Of a DNA stretch of 64,000 bases, positions 9,142-17,358 are shown piece by piece. Position 1 is the first letter of the stretch. Each line of letters begins with the position of its first letter. Origin of the DNA: JAAEPI01 sp964352625 (lineage in GTDB: Bacteria; Bacteroidota; Bacteroidia; Cytophagales; Cyclobacteriaceae); the NCBI GenBank assembly GCA_964352625.1, contig CAYGSD010000002.1:248001-312000 (forward strand), in the 5' to 3' direction. A model generated the notes under the pieces. That model saw nothing but the letters and a program-made list of their open reading frames with translations. It had not been told where the DNA came from and did not search any database. A program made the position numbers and the translations under genes.

Positions 9142-11817
9142 TTGAAAAAACTGCTTCTTTTTGTTTTGCTTATTGCGGTTTTAGCGTCTGGTTATTTCGC
9201 TTATACCAAATGGCTTGCTCCTCAGACGACTAATCCTTGGTTGTTTGTGCCTTCCAAAGCCGGCATTGTTCTAGAAAATTCAAGCCCTTTTGGAACCCTC
9301 GATTCAATTCAGTCCCAGAGCACTTGGAGTGCCTTTGCTGGTTTGGAGTCTATCCAAACTCTTAATGAACATCTTGCTTTATTAGATTCTTTGAATGAAG
9401 AATCGAGCCTGAAGGAAGTCCTTTCTCAAACTCAGTCGGTTGTTGCCATTTTCCCTACATCGGCTGTAGAAATGGACGCACTCGTAGTGTTGAGATTGAC
9501 CAGCAATCAGCAACGAAACTACCTAAATGGGGCCGCTGAGAATTTTCAAAATACAGGGAATCGAACCAAGAAGCGACAATACAATGGTTTTACCATTGAG
9601 GAGTATTATTCGGGTAATAATCAGCAAGTCCTGAGTTTTGTTAGGCATAATGACCTCATAGTAGCCTCTTTCACACCCTTTCTCGTAGAAGATGCCATTA
9701 GAGCTTTTAATGATTCGGATCAACTTGGTTTTGTGAGCAATTATCCGGAGGCATTCCGATTGACCGCTCTGAATCGTGATCATGGAAATGTCTACCTCAA
9801 TCTTGGTGAGTTTGGAAAACTCTTGGAGGTATTTCAAACGGAGGGAATTTCCCCCTTTTCGGGTTCGGGACTCTTGGATGTGGAGTTCTTTTCGAATCAC
9901 ATAAAATTTTCCGGCTTTGTCCTACCAGACAAGGGCGTTTTGCCAGTCTTCAACTCTGGCCCTACAGGTTTTAATCTTCTCGAAATCGTTCCGAACAATG
10001 CGGCATTGCTTCAACACTATTCAATGGAAAATGCTGCCATTTGGAGAGGTCGGCTTAAAAGCATCGACAAGGGAATTGATGCTGCTGAGAGTCAAATGAA
10101 ATCAAAATACGATGTGGATGTCGATTATTTTGCTGGACTCTTAGGAAGTGAGTTCGGCAATGTGCAGTTGGAAATGGTGGACTCCAAAGAGCCTGATCAA
10201 TTGCTTCTTTTCACCACTACTGATATCAATCAAGCACTCGAATTATTAAGCCAAGCCGCGACGCGAATGACCACCGATTCAGTGTTTGTTGATAGAGTCG
10301 GAGATTTCACCATTGGGAAGCTTGATGATGTAGTCTTCACTAAAGCCCTCTTTGGAACTCGGAGCGAACTTATGGACGAATGCTACTATACCTTTTATCA
10401 AAGCAATCTTATTTTTTCTAATTCGGTAGCGTCAATCAAAAAACTTATTACCTCCATTACCGAGGACAATACGTGGAAAAAGTCTATCCGAGTGACGCAG
10501 CTTTTGGATTTGTCAAGTCAGAATGCAAATATGAGTTTGATCGTCAATGTTCCTCGAAGTTGGAAGTATTTGATGAGTACGATGAAGCCGCAATGGGCCG
10601 AGAAAATTCGTCAGAATGAAACCGGATTCAAAAGTCTGGAATATGTCGGGGTGCAGTTCAACATTGTGGATGATAAATTTTATACCACAGCTGTAGCCTA
10701 TCAGCCACAGGCTCCTAAGCAACCCGCTAGGTCTATAGTGGCTGATAGAGCCAGTTTTTCATCCAAAATCATCACTAAGCCTTTCGTGATAAGAAGCCAT
10801 GTTAATCAAGCCCTTGAGGTACTGCTCCAAGATTCTTCGCTGACGCTTTATCATCTTTCTAATACCTTCGATATACTCTGGGCGGAGCGGTTGCAGGAAA
10901 AAATTATTGGGTCTATTCATCCCGTCGATTTCTATCAGAACGGCAAGACACAATACGCCTTTGCAACCAAGACTAAGCTCCACATCATTGACCGAACAGG
11001 TAAGTACATTGATGGTTATCCGAAAATTATACCGAGTAGTAAAGGCACAGAATATTTCTCCGTGGTTGATTACGATGGATCCAAAAACTATCGCTTCATG
11101 ATTGCTGATCAATCTGGAAACATCGTGTTGATGAATAAGGAAGGGCAGGCATTGGAAGGTTGGAATCCTAATAAGTTTGAAGAAAGGCAAATCCTGTCAC
11201 CTGAGCATATTCGAGCAGCAGGTAAAGATGCCTTTGTAATTATTCAAGAGAATTATGTGGATTTGCGATCGAGAAGAGGGGAGTCCTTCCCTGGCTTTCC
11301 CATCAAGTTTGAGGAAGATTTGATTCCTTCAAGATTTGTAGAAGCAACCGGTTCATTCGGCACCTCCACTATCACCGTCCTTACAGAGGGTGGAGAGCTG
11401 GTTCGCATTAGCTTCAATGGTCGAATTGAACATCGTGAGCAGATTTATAAACCGTCTCTGGAGGTGACTTTTGATCTTGTGCCAGACGTATTGAATAACA
11501 CGTTCTTAATTACGCGATCATCTGCCAGTCAGTGGGAGGTTTTAGGTGCAACCGGACTAGGATTGTTTGAAAAGCCCTATCTCAATGGCGCCAACTGTCA
11601 GGTTCAATTTTATCGATTTGGGGGTGACAAGGCACTTATAATGGTCACCAATCCTGAGGATAATTTCCTAACTATTTATGACTTGGAAGGAAAAGTGTTA
11701 ACCCAGCGTCCGATGATATCCGATAACCCTGCCAGTGTGATTTATTACGAAAACCAAGGTGCTTATCAGTTTTACTTAACCTCTGGCAATCTTCTCAACA
11801 AAGTCCGAATTGACTAA
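9142..11817 (+). CDS. Large membrane-anchored protein with C-terminal propeller-like repeats, possibly DUF3352-related
   Basis: The 891-residue protein starts at a TTG, directly at the signal-anchor helix KKLLLFVLLIAVLASGYFAY; the next ATG lies far inside. Residues about 35-520 form an alpha/beta region (SKAGIVLENSSPFGTLDSI, NNAALLQHYSMENAAIWRG) resembling DUF3352-type proteins. Residues about 560-890 carry repeats such as VDFYQNGKTQYAFATKTKLH, RFMIADQSGNIVLMNKEGQ and EVLGATGLGLFEKP, suggesting a beta-propeller. It is presumably exported and anchored in the inner membrane facing the periplasm. Function is unknown. The motif TATTTTAG at 9118-9125 could be its -7 box. Confidence 0.65.
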   Translation: MKKLLLFVLLIAVLASGYFAYTKWLAPQTTNPWLFVPSKAGIVLENSSPFGTLDSIQSQSTWSAFAGLESIQTLNEHLALLDSLNEESSLKEVLSQTQSVVAIFPTSAVEMDALVVLRLTSNQQRNYLNGAAENFQNTGNRTKKRQYNGFTIEEYYSGNNQQVLSFVRHNDLIVASFTPFLVEDAIRAFNDSDQLGFVSNYPEAFRLTALNRDHGNVYLNLGEFGKLLEVFQTEGISPFSGSGLLDVEFFSNHIKFSGFVLPDKGVLPVFNSGPTGFNLLEIVPNNAALLQHYSMENAAIWRGRLKSIDKGIDAAESQMKSKYDVDVDYFAGLLGSEFGNVQLEMVDSKEPDQLLLFTTTDINQALELLSQAATRMTTDSVFVDRVGDFTIGKLDDVVFTKALFGTRSELMDECYYTFYQSNLIFSNSVASIKKLITSITEDNTWKKSIRVTQLLDLSSQNANMSLIVNVPRSWKYLMSTMKPQWAEKIRQNETGFKSLEYVGVQFNIVDDKFYTTAVAYQPQAPKQPARSIVADRASFSSKIITKPFVIRSHVNQALEVLLQDSSLTLYHLSNTFDILWAERLQEKIIGSIHPVDFYQNGKTQYAFATKTKLHIIDRTGKYIDGYPKIIPSSKGTEYFSVVDYDGSKNYRFMIADQSGNIVLMNKEGQALEGWNPNKFEERQILSPEHIRAAGKDAFVIIQENYVDLRSRRGESFPGFPIKFEEDLIPSRFVEATGSFGTSTITVLTEGGELVRISFNGRIEHREQIYKPSLEVTFDLVPDVLNNTFLITRSSASQWEVLGATGLGLFEKPYLNGANCQVQFYRFGGDKALIMVTNPEDNFLTIYDLEGKVLTQRPMISDNPASVIYYENQGAYQFYLTSGNLLNKVRID

Positions 11818-12236
11818 CGTCCATCATTCTTCACCCAGTCAAGAATGGCTGGCCATTCGGTAATGGGATCAAATCCCGCTTTGTCATCCAATAGAACATT
11901 GAAATAAGGCTTTTTGTCATAATACCCGAGATCTGAATTTACGATCTCAGGGTTTTCATTCACATAATCGAAATGAATCCCTTCGCTTTCAAAAAGCTCC
12001 AAATACTGATCCGTATCTCTTTTATGGGAGCACGTGTATAGGAACATCACAATGTCGTCACGCTCTGTCAGCAATCGCAAAGCTTCCTTAGCACCTGGGT
12101 AAAACTCAGTTGGAATATTACTGGCATCCCAATTAGGAATAAGGATGGTTTCGTGCACATCAAAAGCCCAATAGGTTTTTTCCCAATCAAGTGACCTTGC
12201 TGTTTCGAACGCTTTTTTAATCGCTGGAACAATCAT
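11814..12236 (-). CDS. HAD-like protein with altered motif I (DVHET)
   Basis: The 140-residue protein has a compact HAD-like fold. Motif I reads YWAFDVHETILIP, so the second aspartate of the usual DxDxT is a histidine. Motif II is the threonine in MFLYTCSHKRDT, and motif IV is the acidic pair in NVLLDDKAGFDP. The first nucleophile aspartate is kept and the general acid/base is lost, so ordinary phosphatase activity is doubtful. It converges on the large anchored protein gene, sharing four bases at the ends. No partner gene is apparent. The fold call is fairly sure; the function is unknown. Confidence 0.65.
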   Translation of the reverse strand: MIVPAIKKAFETARSLDWEKTYWAFDVHETILIPNWDASNIPTEFYPGAKEALRLLTERDDIVMFLYTCSHKRDTDQYLELFESEGIHFDYVNENPEIVNSDLGYYDKKPYFNVLLDDKAGFDPITEWPAILDWVKNDGR

Positions 12237-12312
12237 TTAGTATGGAGAATGGACTTAAACTCTAATATAATCAGCTTATTGGAATACGACACTTATTCAC
12301 GGTTTTCTGTGG

Positions 12313-12330
12313 TTGGCATGGCTATTGCCA
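12313..12330 (+). promoter_or_regulatory. Sigma-54-like promoter (GG-N10-GC)
   Basis: TTGGCATGGCTATTGCC matches the sigma-54 consensus TGGCAC-N5-TTGC at the invariant GG (12315-12316) and GC (12327-12328), with exactly ten bases between them and a TTGC at the -12 box. It lies about 100 bases before the small protein gene at 12429. Initiation near 12340 would leave a leader of about 90 bases. No enhancer-binding protein gene is in view. Confidence 0.45.
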
Positions 12331-12428
12331 AAGGGTTCTCTCAATTATCAAAAAGAAATAAATACCCAAAATGAGGTATTGTATCTGTTTTGAGTTGACT
12401 TCAACTTGCTAGAGTAAATAAATCACCG

Positions 12429-12614
12429 ATGAGAGCACTTGAAATTACAGACGTATTTAGAATGGAAAGAAGAAGATCATCCACCTATATCAAGCACGCT
12501 GAGAGTTTACTTTCAGTAGCTGAGAATGATTTGTTTGGCGAGGATGGCGATATTATCTCCTTGAAGGGACTCAGAAAACTTAAGGAAAAAGTCACCAGAA
12601 TTAGGACAGCATAA
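12429..12614 (+). CDS. Small charged protein, unknown
   Basis: The 61-residue, very basic and acidic protein (MRALEITDVFRMERRRSSTY ... LRKLKEKVTRIRTA) has no signal peptide or membrane helix and is probably helical. Support for a real gene is contextual: a sigma-54-like site about 100 bases upstream and a rho-independent hairpin beginning at its stop codon. This makes it look like a stand-alone transcript. No family is recognised. Confidence 0.55.
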   Translation: MRALEITDVFRMERRRSSTYIKHAESLLSVAENDLFGEDGDIISLKGLRKLKEKVTRIRTA

Positions 12615-12645
12615 AAAAAAGCCTCCTGAGAGGCCTTATTTTAAA
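12612..12645 (+). terminator. Rho-independent terminator, possibly bidirectional
   Basis: GCCTC pairs with GAGGC around a CTGA loop, with an A-run before it and TTATTTT after it. It sits between the convergent small protein gene and the MATE gene, so it could stop transcription from both sides. Confidence 0.75.
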
Positions 12646-14035
12646 CTTCTACTGTCTTCCATTTTCCTCGTTTGAAGAAAACCATCGCAATAACCGCATA
12701 GATGGAATGAGAAAATGCGATCGAAAAGAACACCCCACTTCCTTCCCATCCAAAAGTTACAGCTAGCACATACGCCAGCGGTATCTGGATAAGCCAGAAC
12801 ACAACCAAGCTAATGTACATAGGTGTTTTAGTATCCCCTGCTCCGTTAAAAGCTTGCCCCAGCACCATGCCGTACGCGAAGAATATGTAGCCAAAGCAGA
12901 TTATTCTAAGTGCATTTCCACCGGTCGCGAGCGCTTCTCCTTGTGCTTCAAAAAGTAAAATAAGAATAGGTTCTGCCAAGAGCCCGAAAATTGCTGCAAT
13001 GACTACAAGGAACCATGTATTCCATTTGGCAGTGCGCCACACCGAGAGTTCGGCTCTCCCCGGTTGTTTAGCTCCAAGGTTTTGGCCAACAAGAGTAGCT
13101 GCTGCATTTGCCATTCCCCATGAGGGTAATAGGGTGAAGATAATCACTCGAAATGCCATCTGATAGCCAGCCACTGCATCCGTTCCAAACCTAGTAACAA
13201 TCCTAACTAAGAATAACCAGCTCAATGTCTCCACAAAAAATTGCCCAAAACCAGCCGCCCCGATTGACAGGAACTCTGTAATGGTCTTTTTATTCACCAC
13301 CATATTCTCGGCACTTACTTTCATAGCCTGAGAGCCCTTGAAAAGGTGATAAAGCTGATAAATGACACCAATGGAGCGGCCAATTGTGGTGGCCATTGCT
13401 GCCCCCTCTATTCCAAAAGCCGGAATAGGCCCCAAGCCGAAAATAAAAATTGGGTCAAGTATGAGATTGCAGAGATTGGCCAGTAGCAACGACCTCATCG
13501 CGATCGCTGCATTTCCCGCACCTCTGAACACTCCGTTTAGTAAAAAAATCAGAATGATCACCGGGTTTGCAGCGTACATGATCCTGGTGTATCCAACACC
13601 TTCCTGAATAAGGTCAGGTGCTCCTCCCATTAGATGTAGAACATCCTCTGCAAAAAACAAACCCGGAAGTCCGAGTAACAATCCTGCGAAAACTCCAATA
13701 ACAATGGCTTGAAACGCCGCATTCGCCGCAAGCTTGACTTTCCCTTCGCCAATTCGCCTTGAAATAATGGCAGTGCCCGCCATACTCAGGCCCATCGCCA
13801 ATGAGTACACAATCATTAATGGCGCCTCGGTGAGTGCCACAGCTGCAACCGCATTTGTACTGATACGGCTCACGAAGATCATATCAAACAGGGCGAATAG
13901 TGCCTCGCCAAGCATCTCGGCTATCATGGGTATGGATAGCATGAAAATGGCCTTGTTGATGCTGCCTGTTGTAAACTCTTTTTGCTCTCCTTTAAGAGCC
14001 TGTACTAATAGATTAGGTAATTCTGAAACTTTCAT
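12641..14035 (-). CDS. MATE family multidrug / toxin efflux transporter
   Basis: The 464-residue inner-membrane protein has about 12 helices and two MatE repeats. Markers are INKAIFMLSIPMIAEMLGEA at the N-terminus, AVAAVALTEAPLMIVYSLAM, GMSMAGTAIISRR-like spacing and NGVFRGAGNAAIAMRS, then the second half beginning near FLSIGAAGFGQFF with MAFRVIIFTLLPSWGMANAA and GQAFNGAGDTKTPM. The family exports cationic compounds using a Na+ or H+ gradient. It is a single gene with its own 5' region, which holds a hairpin and T-run on its strand (see 14111-14177). Substrate is unknown. Confidence 0.92.
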   Translation of the reverse strand: MKVSELPNLLVQALKGEQKEFTTGSINKAIFMLSIPMIAEMLGEALFALFDMIFVSRISTNAVAAVALTEAPLMIVYSLAMGLSMAGTAIISRRIGEGKVKLAANAAFQAIVIGVFAGLLLGLPGLFFAEDVLHLMGGAPDLIQEGVGYTRIMYAANPVIILIFLLNGVFRGAGNAAIAMRSLLLANLCNLILDPIFIFGLGPIPAFGIEGAAMATTIGRSIGVIYQLYHLFKGSQAMKVSAENMVVNKKTITEFLSIGAAGFGQFFVETLSWLFLVRIVTRFGTDAVAGYQMAFRVIIFTLLPSWGMANAAATLVGQNLGAKQPGRAELSVWRTAKWNTWFLVVIAAIFGLLAEPILILLFEAQGEALATGGNALRIICFGYIFFAYGMVLGQAFNGAGDTKTPMYISLVVFWLIQIPLAYVLAVTFGWEGSGVFFSIAFSHSIYAVIAMVFFKRGKWKTVEV

Positions 14036-14367
14036 TTAATGTCGGTAAAGATGGAATTTCGTCACGCACCCCAAAGGGTAAATGAATGAAATTTTGAGAA
14101 AATTGATATTAAGAAAAACTGAGATAGCCCCGGGCGTATTAGCCTCTGAGGTGGGGTGTGGAACTAAATGCTATCTCTGCTGAAAGAATCATAACGAGGC
14201 AAAAGAGCGGAAAAAATTTGAATTGGGAAATAAATCTGAAGAAAAATAATTTCACTAAACTGGATTATTTCAAAATAAGGTGTGGATAAATTCTCCGAAG
14301 ATTACTTGCAGAGGACATCAAAATTTTTGAATTTCATAGCTCTAAACCTACCTAAAAACTAAAAATC
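14036..14367. other. 332-base intergenic region with a hairpin element
   Basis: This is the divergent gap between the MATE gene and the DUF4389 gene. I see no coding frame with a start and protein-like composition. Its notable content is the long-range stem GAGATAGC (14121-14128) / GCTATCTC (14170-14177). The remainder is AT-rich and must hold the promoters for both genes, though no convincing TAnnTTTG box was found. Confidence 0.6.
14111..14177 (-). promoter_or_regulatory. Possible leader structure or attenuator for the MATE gene
   Basis: On the minus strand an 8-bp stem GAGATAGC/GCTATCTC closes a domain of about 41 bases containing CCCC and GGGG blocks that can pair. It is followed directly by AGTTTTTC, so it looks like a terminator or riboswitch-like leader about 75 bases before the MATE start. 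I do not recognise a known riboswitch class in it. It could also be read as a structure in the divergent DUF4389 leader. Confidence 0.35.
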
Positions 14368-14949
14368 ATGAATTTAGAAATTAAGCATCAAGACAGTTAT
14401 TCACGTGGTGAGCTGATCTTAAGAACCCTTTTTGGCTTTATTTATATAGCCATTCCGCATTTGTTCTTATTAATTTTCATTTCCATAGCGAGTGCGGTGG
14501 TTACCTTCATTGCTTTCTGGGCAATATTATTTACCGGACGATACCCTCAAAGCATGTTTGAATTTCAAGTAAAAGCGATGCGATGGGACCTAAGACTAAG
14601 ATCTCGACTCAATAATTTATCGGATGGGTATCCAGCTTTTGGATTGAATGCAACCGATGACTATGTGACATTTGAAGTTCCATACCCTGAGTCTTTGAGC
14701 AGGGGAACACTTCTTCTGAAAGCCTTTTTTGGGTTTATCTATGTTATCATCCCCCACGGGTTTCTTCTAATTTTCAGGTTAATAGCCACTAGTGTGCTTA
14801 CGTTTTTGGCATGGTGGGCTGTTTTATTTACCGGAAATTACCCTGCATCATGGCATTCATTCAACGTAGGAACCCTACGATGGGGAATGCGTGTGAATCT
14901 ATACATGTCCTACATGACAGATGACTATCCTCCTTTTAGCGGAAAATAA
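14368..14949 (+). CDS. DUF4389 membrane protein with two tandem copies of the domain
   Basis: The 193-residue protein consists of two DUF4389 repeats (about residues 8-95 and 103-190). Each carries RGxLxL+xxFGFIY, a hydrophobic helix pair, AILFTGRYP / AVLFTGNYP, an MRW / LRW turn and a final YPAF / YPPF. Each copy holds two helices, giving about four in total. DUF4389 proteins are inner-membrane proteins of unknown function. The internal duplication is clear by eye. A strong terminator follows, so it appears monocistronic, upstream of the DUF4870/M48 pair. Confidence 0.85.
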   Translation: MNLEIKHQDSYSRGELILRTLFGFIYIAIPHLFLLIFISIASAVVTFIAFWAILFTGRYPQSMFEFQVKAMRWDLRLRSRLNNLSDGYPAFGLNATDDYVTFEVPYPESLSRGTLLLKAFFGFIYVIIPHGFLLIFRLIATSVLTFLAWWAVLFTGNYPASWHSFNVGTLRWGMRVNLYMSYMTDDYPPFSGK

Positions 14950-14966
14950 ATTTTGAACATTAGCAC

Positions 14967-15000
14967 AATCCCTTGTCACTTGTGGCAAGGGATTTTTTTT
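14967..15000 (+). terminator. Rho-independent terminator after the DUF4389 gene
   Basis: AATCCCTTGTCAC pairs with GTGGCAAGGGATT (13 bp, one wobble) around a two-base TT turn and is followed by eight T. Confidence 0.92.
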
Positions 15001-15014
15001 GAAAAGGTCAAAAA

Positions 15015-15497
15015 ATGACAGACTACCACCCTCTACCGCAACCTGACGAAATTCCAGTAAGAGAAAGAGAAGACGCCATGGGCGCTTATCTTATGATGTT
15101 TGCTTCAATAGGAGCTGGGCTTCCATTCCCGATACTCAATTTGATTGCTGCGGTGATCTACTACTATGTCAATAAGAAAAAGAGCCCGTTTATCCATTTC
15201 CATACTTTGCAAAGTCTATGGAGCCAATTCCCCACTTCTTTGCTCAATGCGGTTGCGGTTATTTGGGCGGGTAGAATAATCTGGTTTGACTGGCCTTTCA
15301 CCGATACCTATAAGGGCTACCTGATAATGATTGCTGTAGCCAATTTGTTTTACTTCATTTTTAGTATTGTGGCAGCAGTCAGAGCAAGACAAGGACGAAT
15401 GTATTATTTTCTGTTCTTTGGACGAATTGCTTACAACATCGCTTTTAAAGTAAAAGAAGAATCAAAAAAAGAAATCGTAAATAGCCCACCGAGATGA
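15015..15497 (+). CDS. DUF4870-type small membrane protein
   Basis: The 160-residue protein has a polar N-terminus and about four helices (GAYLMMFASIGAGLPFPILN, LIAAVIYYYVNKKKS, LLNAVAVIWAGRI, MIAVANLFYFIFSIVAAVRA). The FIHFHTLQSLWSQ stretch after helix 2 is characteristic of DUF4870 proteins (usual form F..FHA.Q.L). It overlaps the M48 peptidase gene by four bases (ATGA), so the two are surely co-transcribed and may act together at the membrane. Molecular function is unknown. Confidence 0.75.
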   Translation: MTDYHPLPQPDEIPVREREDAMGAYLMMFASIGAGLPFPILNLIAAVIYYYVNKKKSPFIHFHTLQSLWSQFPTSLLNAVAVIWAGRIIWFDWPFTDTYKGYLIMIAVANLFYFIFSIVAAVRARQGRMYYFLFFGRIAYNIAFKVKEESKKEIVNSPPR

Positions 15498-16270
15498 GTT
15501 TCAAGACGTTGCGCGACTTACTCCTCCTTGTAGCATTTTTCGGGGCGGTTTGGTTTGTTTTTAAGCATTTGACTAACACTACTGAATCGGCAATCTCACT
15601 CACGGAATCGCAAAAGGAAGGCTTGGAGGAATGGATAAATGAGACTATCGAGGATGAGTATTCCATTCTTGAGAATGACACTCTTTCTGCAGCCATTGCT
15701 TTAATCAAAGAGAGATTGACAATTTCAGACAGTATCCCAGATGTCCGAATAAAAGTTTTGGACAGTGATCAAATCAATGCATTTGCGACGTTCGGTGATC
15801 AGATTTTTATCTTTTCTGGTCTTATCGAATTTTGCGAATCCCCAGAAGAAATCGCGGCAATTCTAGCTCACGAAATCGGGCACATTCACTATGAGCATGT
15901 CGAAAAGAAATTCATAAAAGAAGTGGGGCTTGGAGTTGTGTCTATTTTGCTCACGGGGGGAGACCCTGTTTTGGCTTCCGAGATAGCCAAGACACTGATG
16001 TCTACGGCGTATGACCGCCGACAAGAAATGAAGTCGGATAATTATTCAATGAGCTTAATGAGTAATTCAAATCTACCTCACACGGCACTGGCAAGTTTTA
16101 TGGTACGACTTAAAAGGGAAGAAAATACGATTCCAGACGAATTGAGTTTTATTTCCACTCATCCTAATTTATCCGCACGGATTGATAATGTGGGAAAATT
16201 TAAAGGCATGGAAAGTGAAATCAGACCCTTGGAAATCGATTGGGATCTAGTGAAAAAAGGCATTGAATAG
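15494..16270 (+). CDS. M48 family metallopeptidase
   Basis: The 258-residue protein has an N-terminal signal-anchor (LRDLLLLVAFFGAVWFVFKH) and a peptidase domain. The zinc motif HEIGHIHYEH (HExxH) is near residue 130, with a downstream QEMKSDNYSM stretch that would supply the third ligand (Glu) and the following Asp. The typical N-terminal part of small M48 proteins is present (NAFATFGDQIFIFSGLIEFC). It is probably a periplasm-facing, membrane-anchored protease involved in envelope quality control. It overlaps the DUF4870 gene by four bases. Confidence 0.88.
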   Translation: MSFKTLRDLLLLVAFFGAVWFVFKHLTNTTESAISLTESQKEGLEEWINETIEDEYSILENDTLSAAIALIKERLTISDSIPDVRIKVLDSDQINAFATFGDQIFIFSGLIEFCESPEEIAAILAHEIGHIHYEHVEKKFIKEVGLGVVSILLTGGDPVLASEIAKTLMSTAYDRRQEMKSDNYSMSLMSNSNLPHTALASFMVRLKREENTIPDELSFISTHPNLSARIDNVGKFKGMESEIRPLEIDWDLVKKGIE

Positions 16271-16359
16271 TCTTTTGTTAGTATTTCGAATTTGCATTTA
16301 ATGAAGGTCAACTCCCATTTAAAGCCTCCAGTAAGTAAAAATGTTGTATTTTTCACCTC

Positions 16360-17358
16360 ATGCATTTAGACTTTAGCCTTTTGATGGACAACACAAAGCG
16401 AAGACGCTTTGATGAAGCCATTCGAGATTACGTGCTCTCACCCTCTTTTCTGGATGAGTCTATCCCTAAAAGTGTCCGGTATGCTATGGAATCCATGCAG
16501 GAAATCGACAGTGCTTATTCGTATAAAGTATATGCAAATACGCGAAAAATTCAAGATGCAGTTAAGGCTTTTCAAAGTGGACCAAAACCTGCAATAAGGT
16601 ACCAGGGAGGCTTGCGAACTGAGACTCATATTCGGCTCTACGGTGAGGTCGACATGCTTTTCTTGTTAGATCAAAGTGCGAGTAGCAAGAGTGTTTTGGA
16701 GCTTGGTAAGTACCTGCGAGATTGGGCATCTAATCAGGATTTTCAGCATGTTGACTACAGTGACGGTTTGCGGATCAAATTGGTCACTCAGAAACCTGCT
16801 TGTAGAATAAACCTGATTCCTGCTGCATGGATTGACAATCCTCAATTTCTTCAAAGAAAGAATGAGGTGTATCGGGGCGTAGTGATTTATAATTTCAAGG
16901 AGAAAACAAAAAAGAAACTCCTCCCATTCCTGAATTTGGCGAGAATCAGTGACAAGGATTTCGAAACCAATGGGGGTTATCGAAGGGTGGTTCGATTGCT
17001 CAAGTCACTTTCTAATGATGAATCTGTTTCCTTGAATTCTTATGAATTGGCAGGTCTGATGTATCATTTAGAAAATGATCAATTGATTGCTGATCCTACT
17101 AAAGAGCTAAGTGTTCTTCCATCGGTGTTGAAATACATGGAGGAGATATTGGGTGATAAAGAAAGATTTGAGATGCTTGTCTCTCCTAGTGAAAAAGAGT
17201 TGGTTTTCGGTGCAAGACCAGATCGCAAAGAGGCTATTTCAAAATTAAAATCGTCACTTGAGGATTTGATTACTGATTTAAAAGAACACCTCGGGCCAGA
17301 CCTTGATTCATCGGTCAAGTATATCATCGATCCCTCCGCTGATCCCGATTCCGAATAG
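16360..17358 (+). CDS. Nucleotidyltransferase-fold protein (CD-NTase / SMODS-like), atypical active site
   Basis: The 332-residue protein resembles bacterial nucleotidyltransferases of the SMODS/CD-NTase type. The helix-turn QGGLRTETHIRLYGEVDML matches the G-[GS]...THI...D-x-D signature, but the first acidic residue is Glu (EVD). The third catalytic position, usually Asp in a DhhPA motif, is Asn (CRINLIPAAW). A helical C-terminal half follows. No effector, ubiquitin-like, HORMA or TRIP13 gene is adjacent, so there is no sign of a CBASS operon. Whether it still makes a nucleotide product is doubtful. An internal ATG at 16384 is an alternative start. Confidence 0.65.
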   Translation: MHLDFSLLMDNTKRRRFDEAIRDYVLSPSFLDESIPKSVRYAMESMQEIDSAYSYKVYANTRKIQDAVKAFQSGPKPAIRYQGGLRTETHIRLYGEVDMLFLLDQSASSKSVLELGKYLRDWASNQDFQHVDYSDGLRIKLVTQKPACRINLIPAAWIDNPQFLQRKNEVYRGVVIYNFKEKTKKKLLPFLNLARISDKDFETNGGYRRVVRLLKSLSNDESVSLNSYELAGLMYHLENDQLIADPTKELSVLPSVLKYMEEILGDKERFEMLVSPSEKELVFGARPDRKEAISKLKSSLEDLITDLKEHLGPDLDSSVKYIIDPSADPDSE

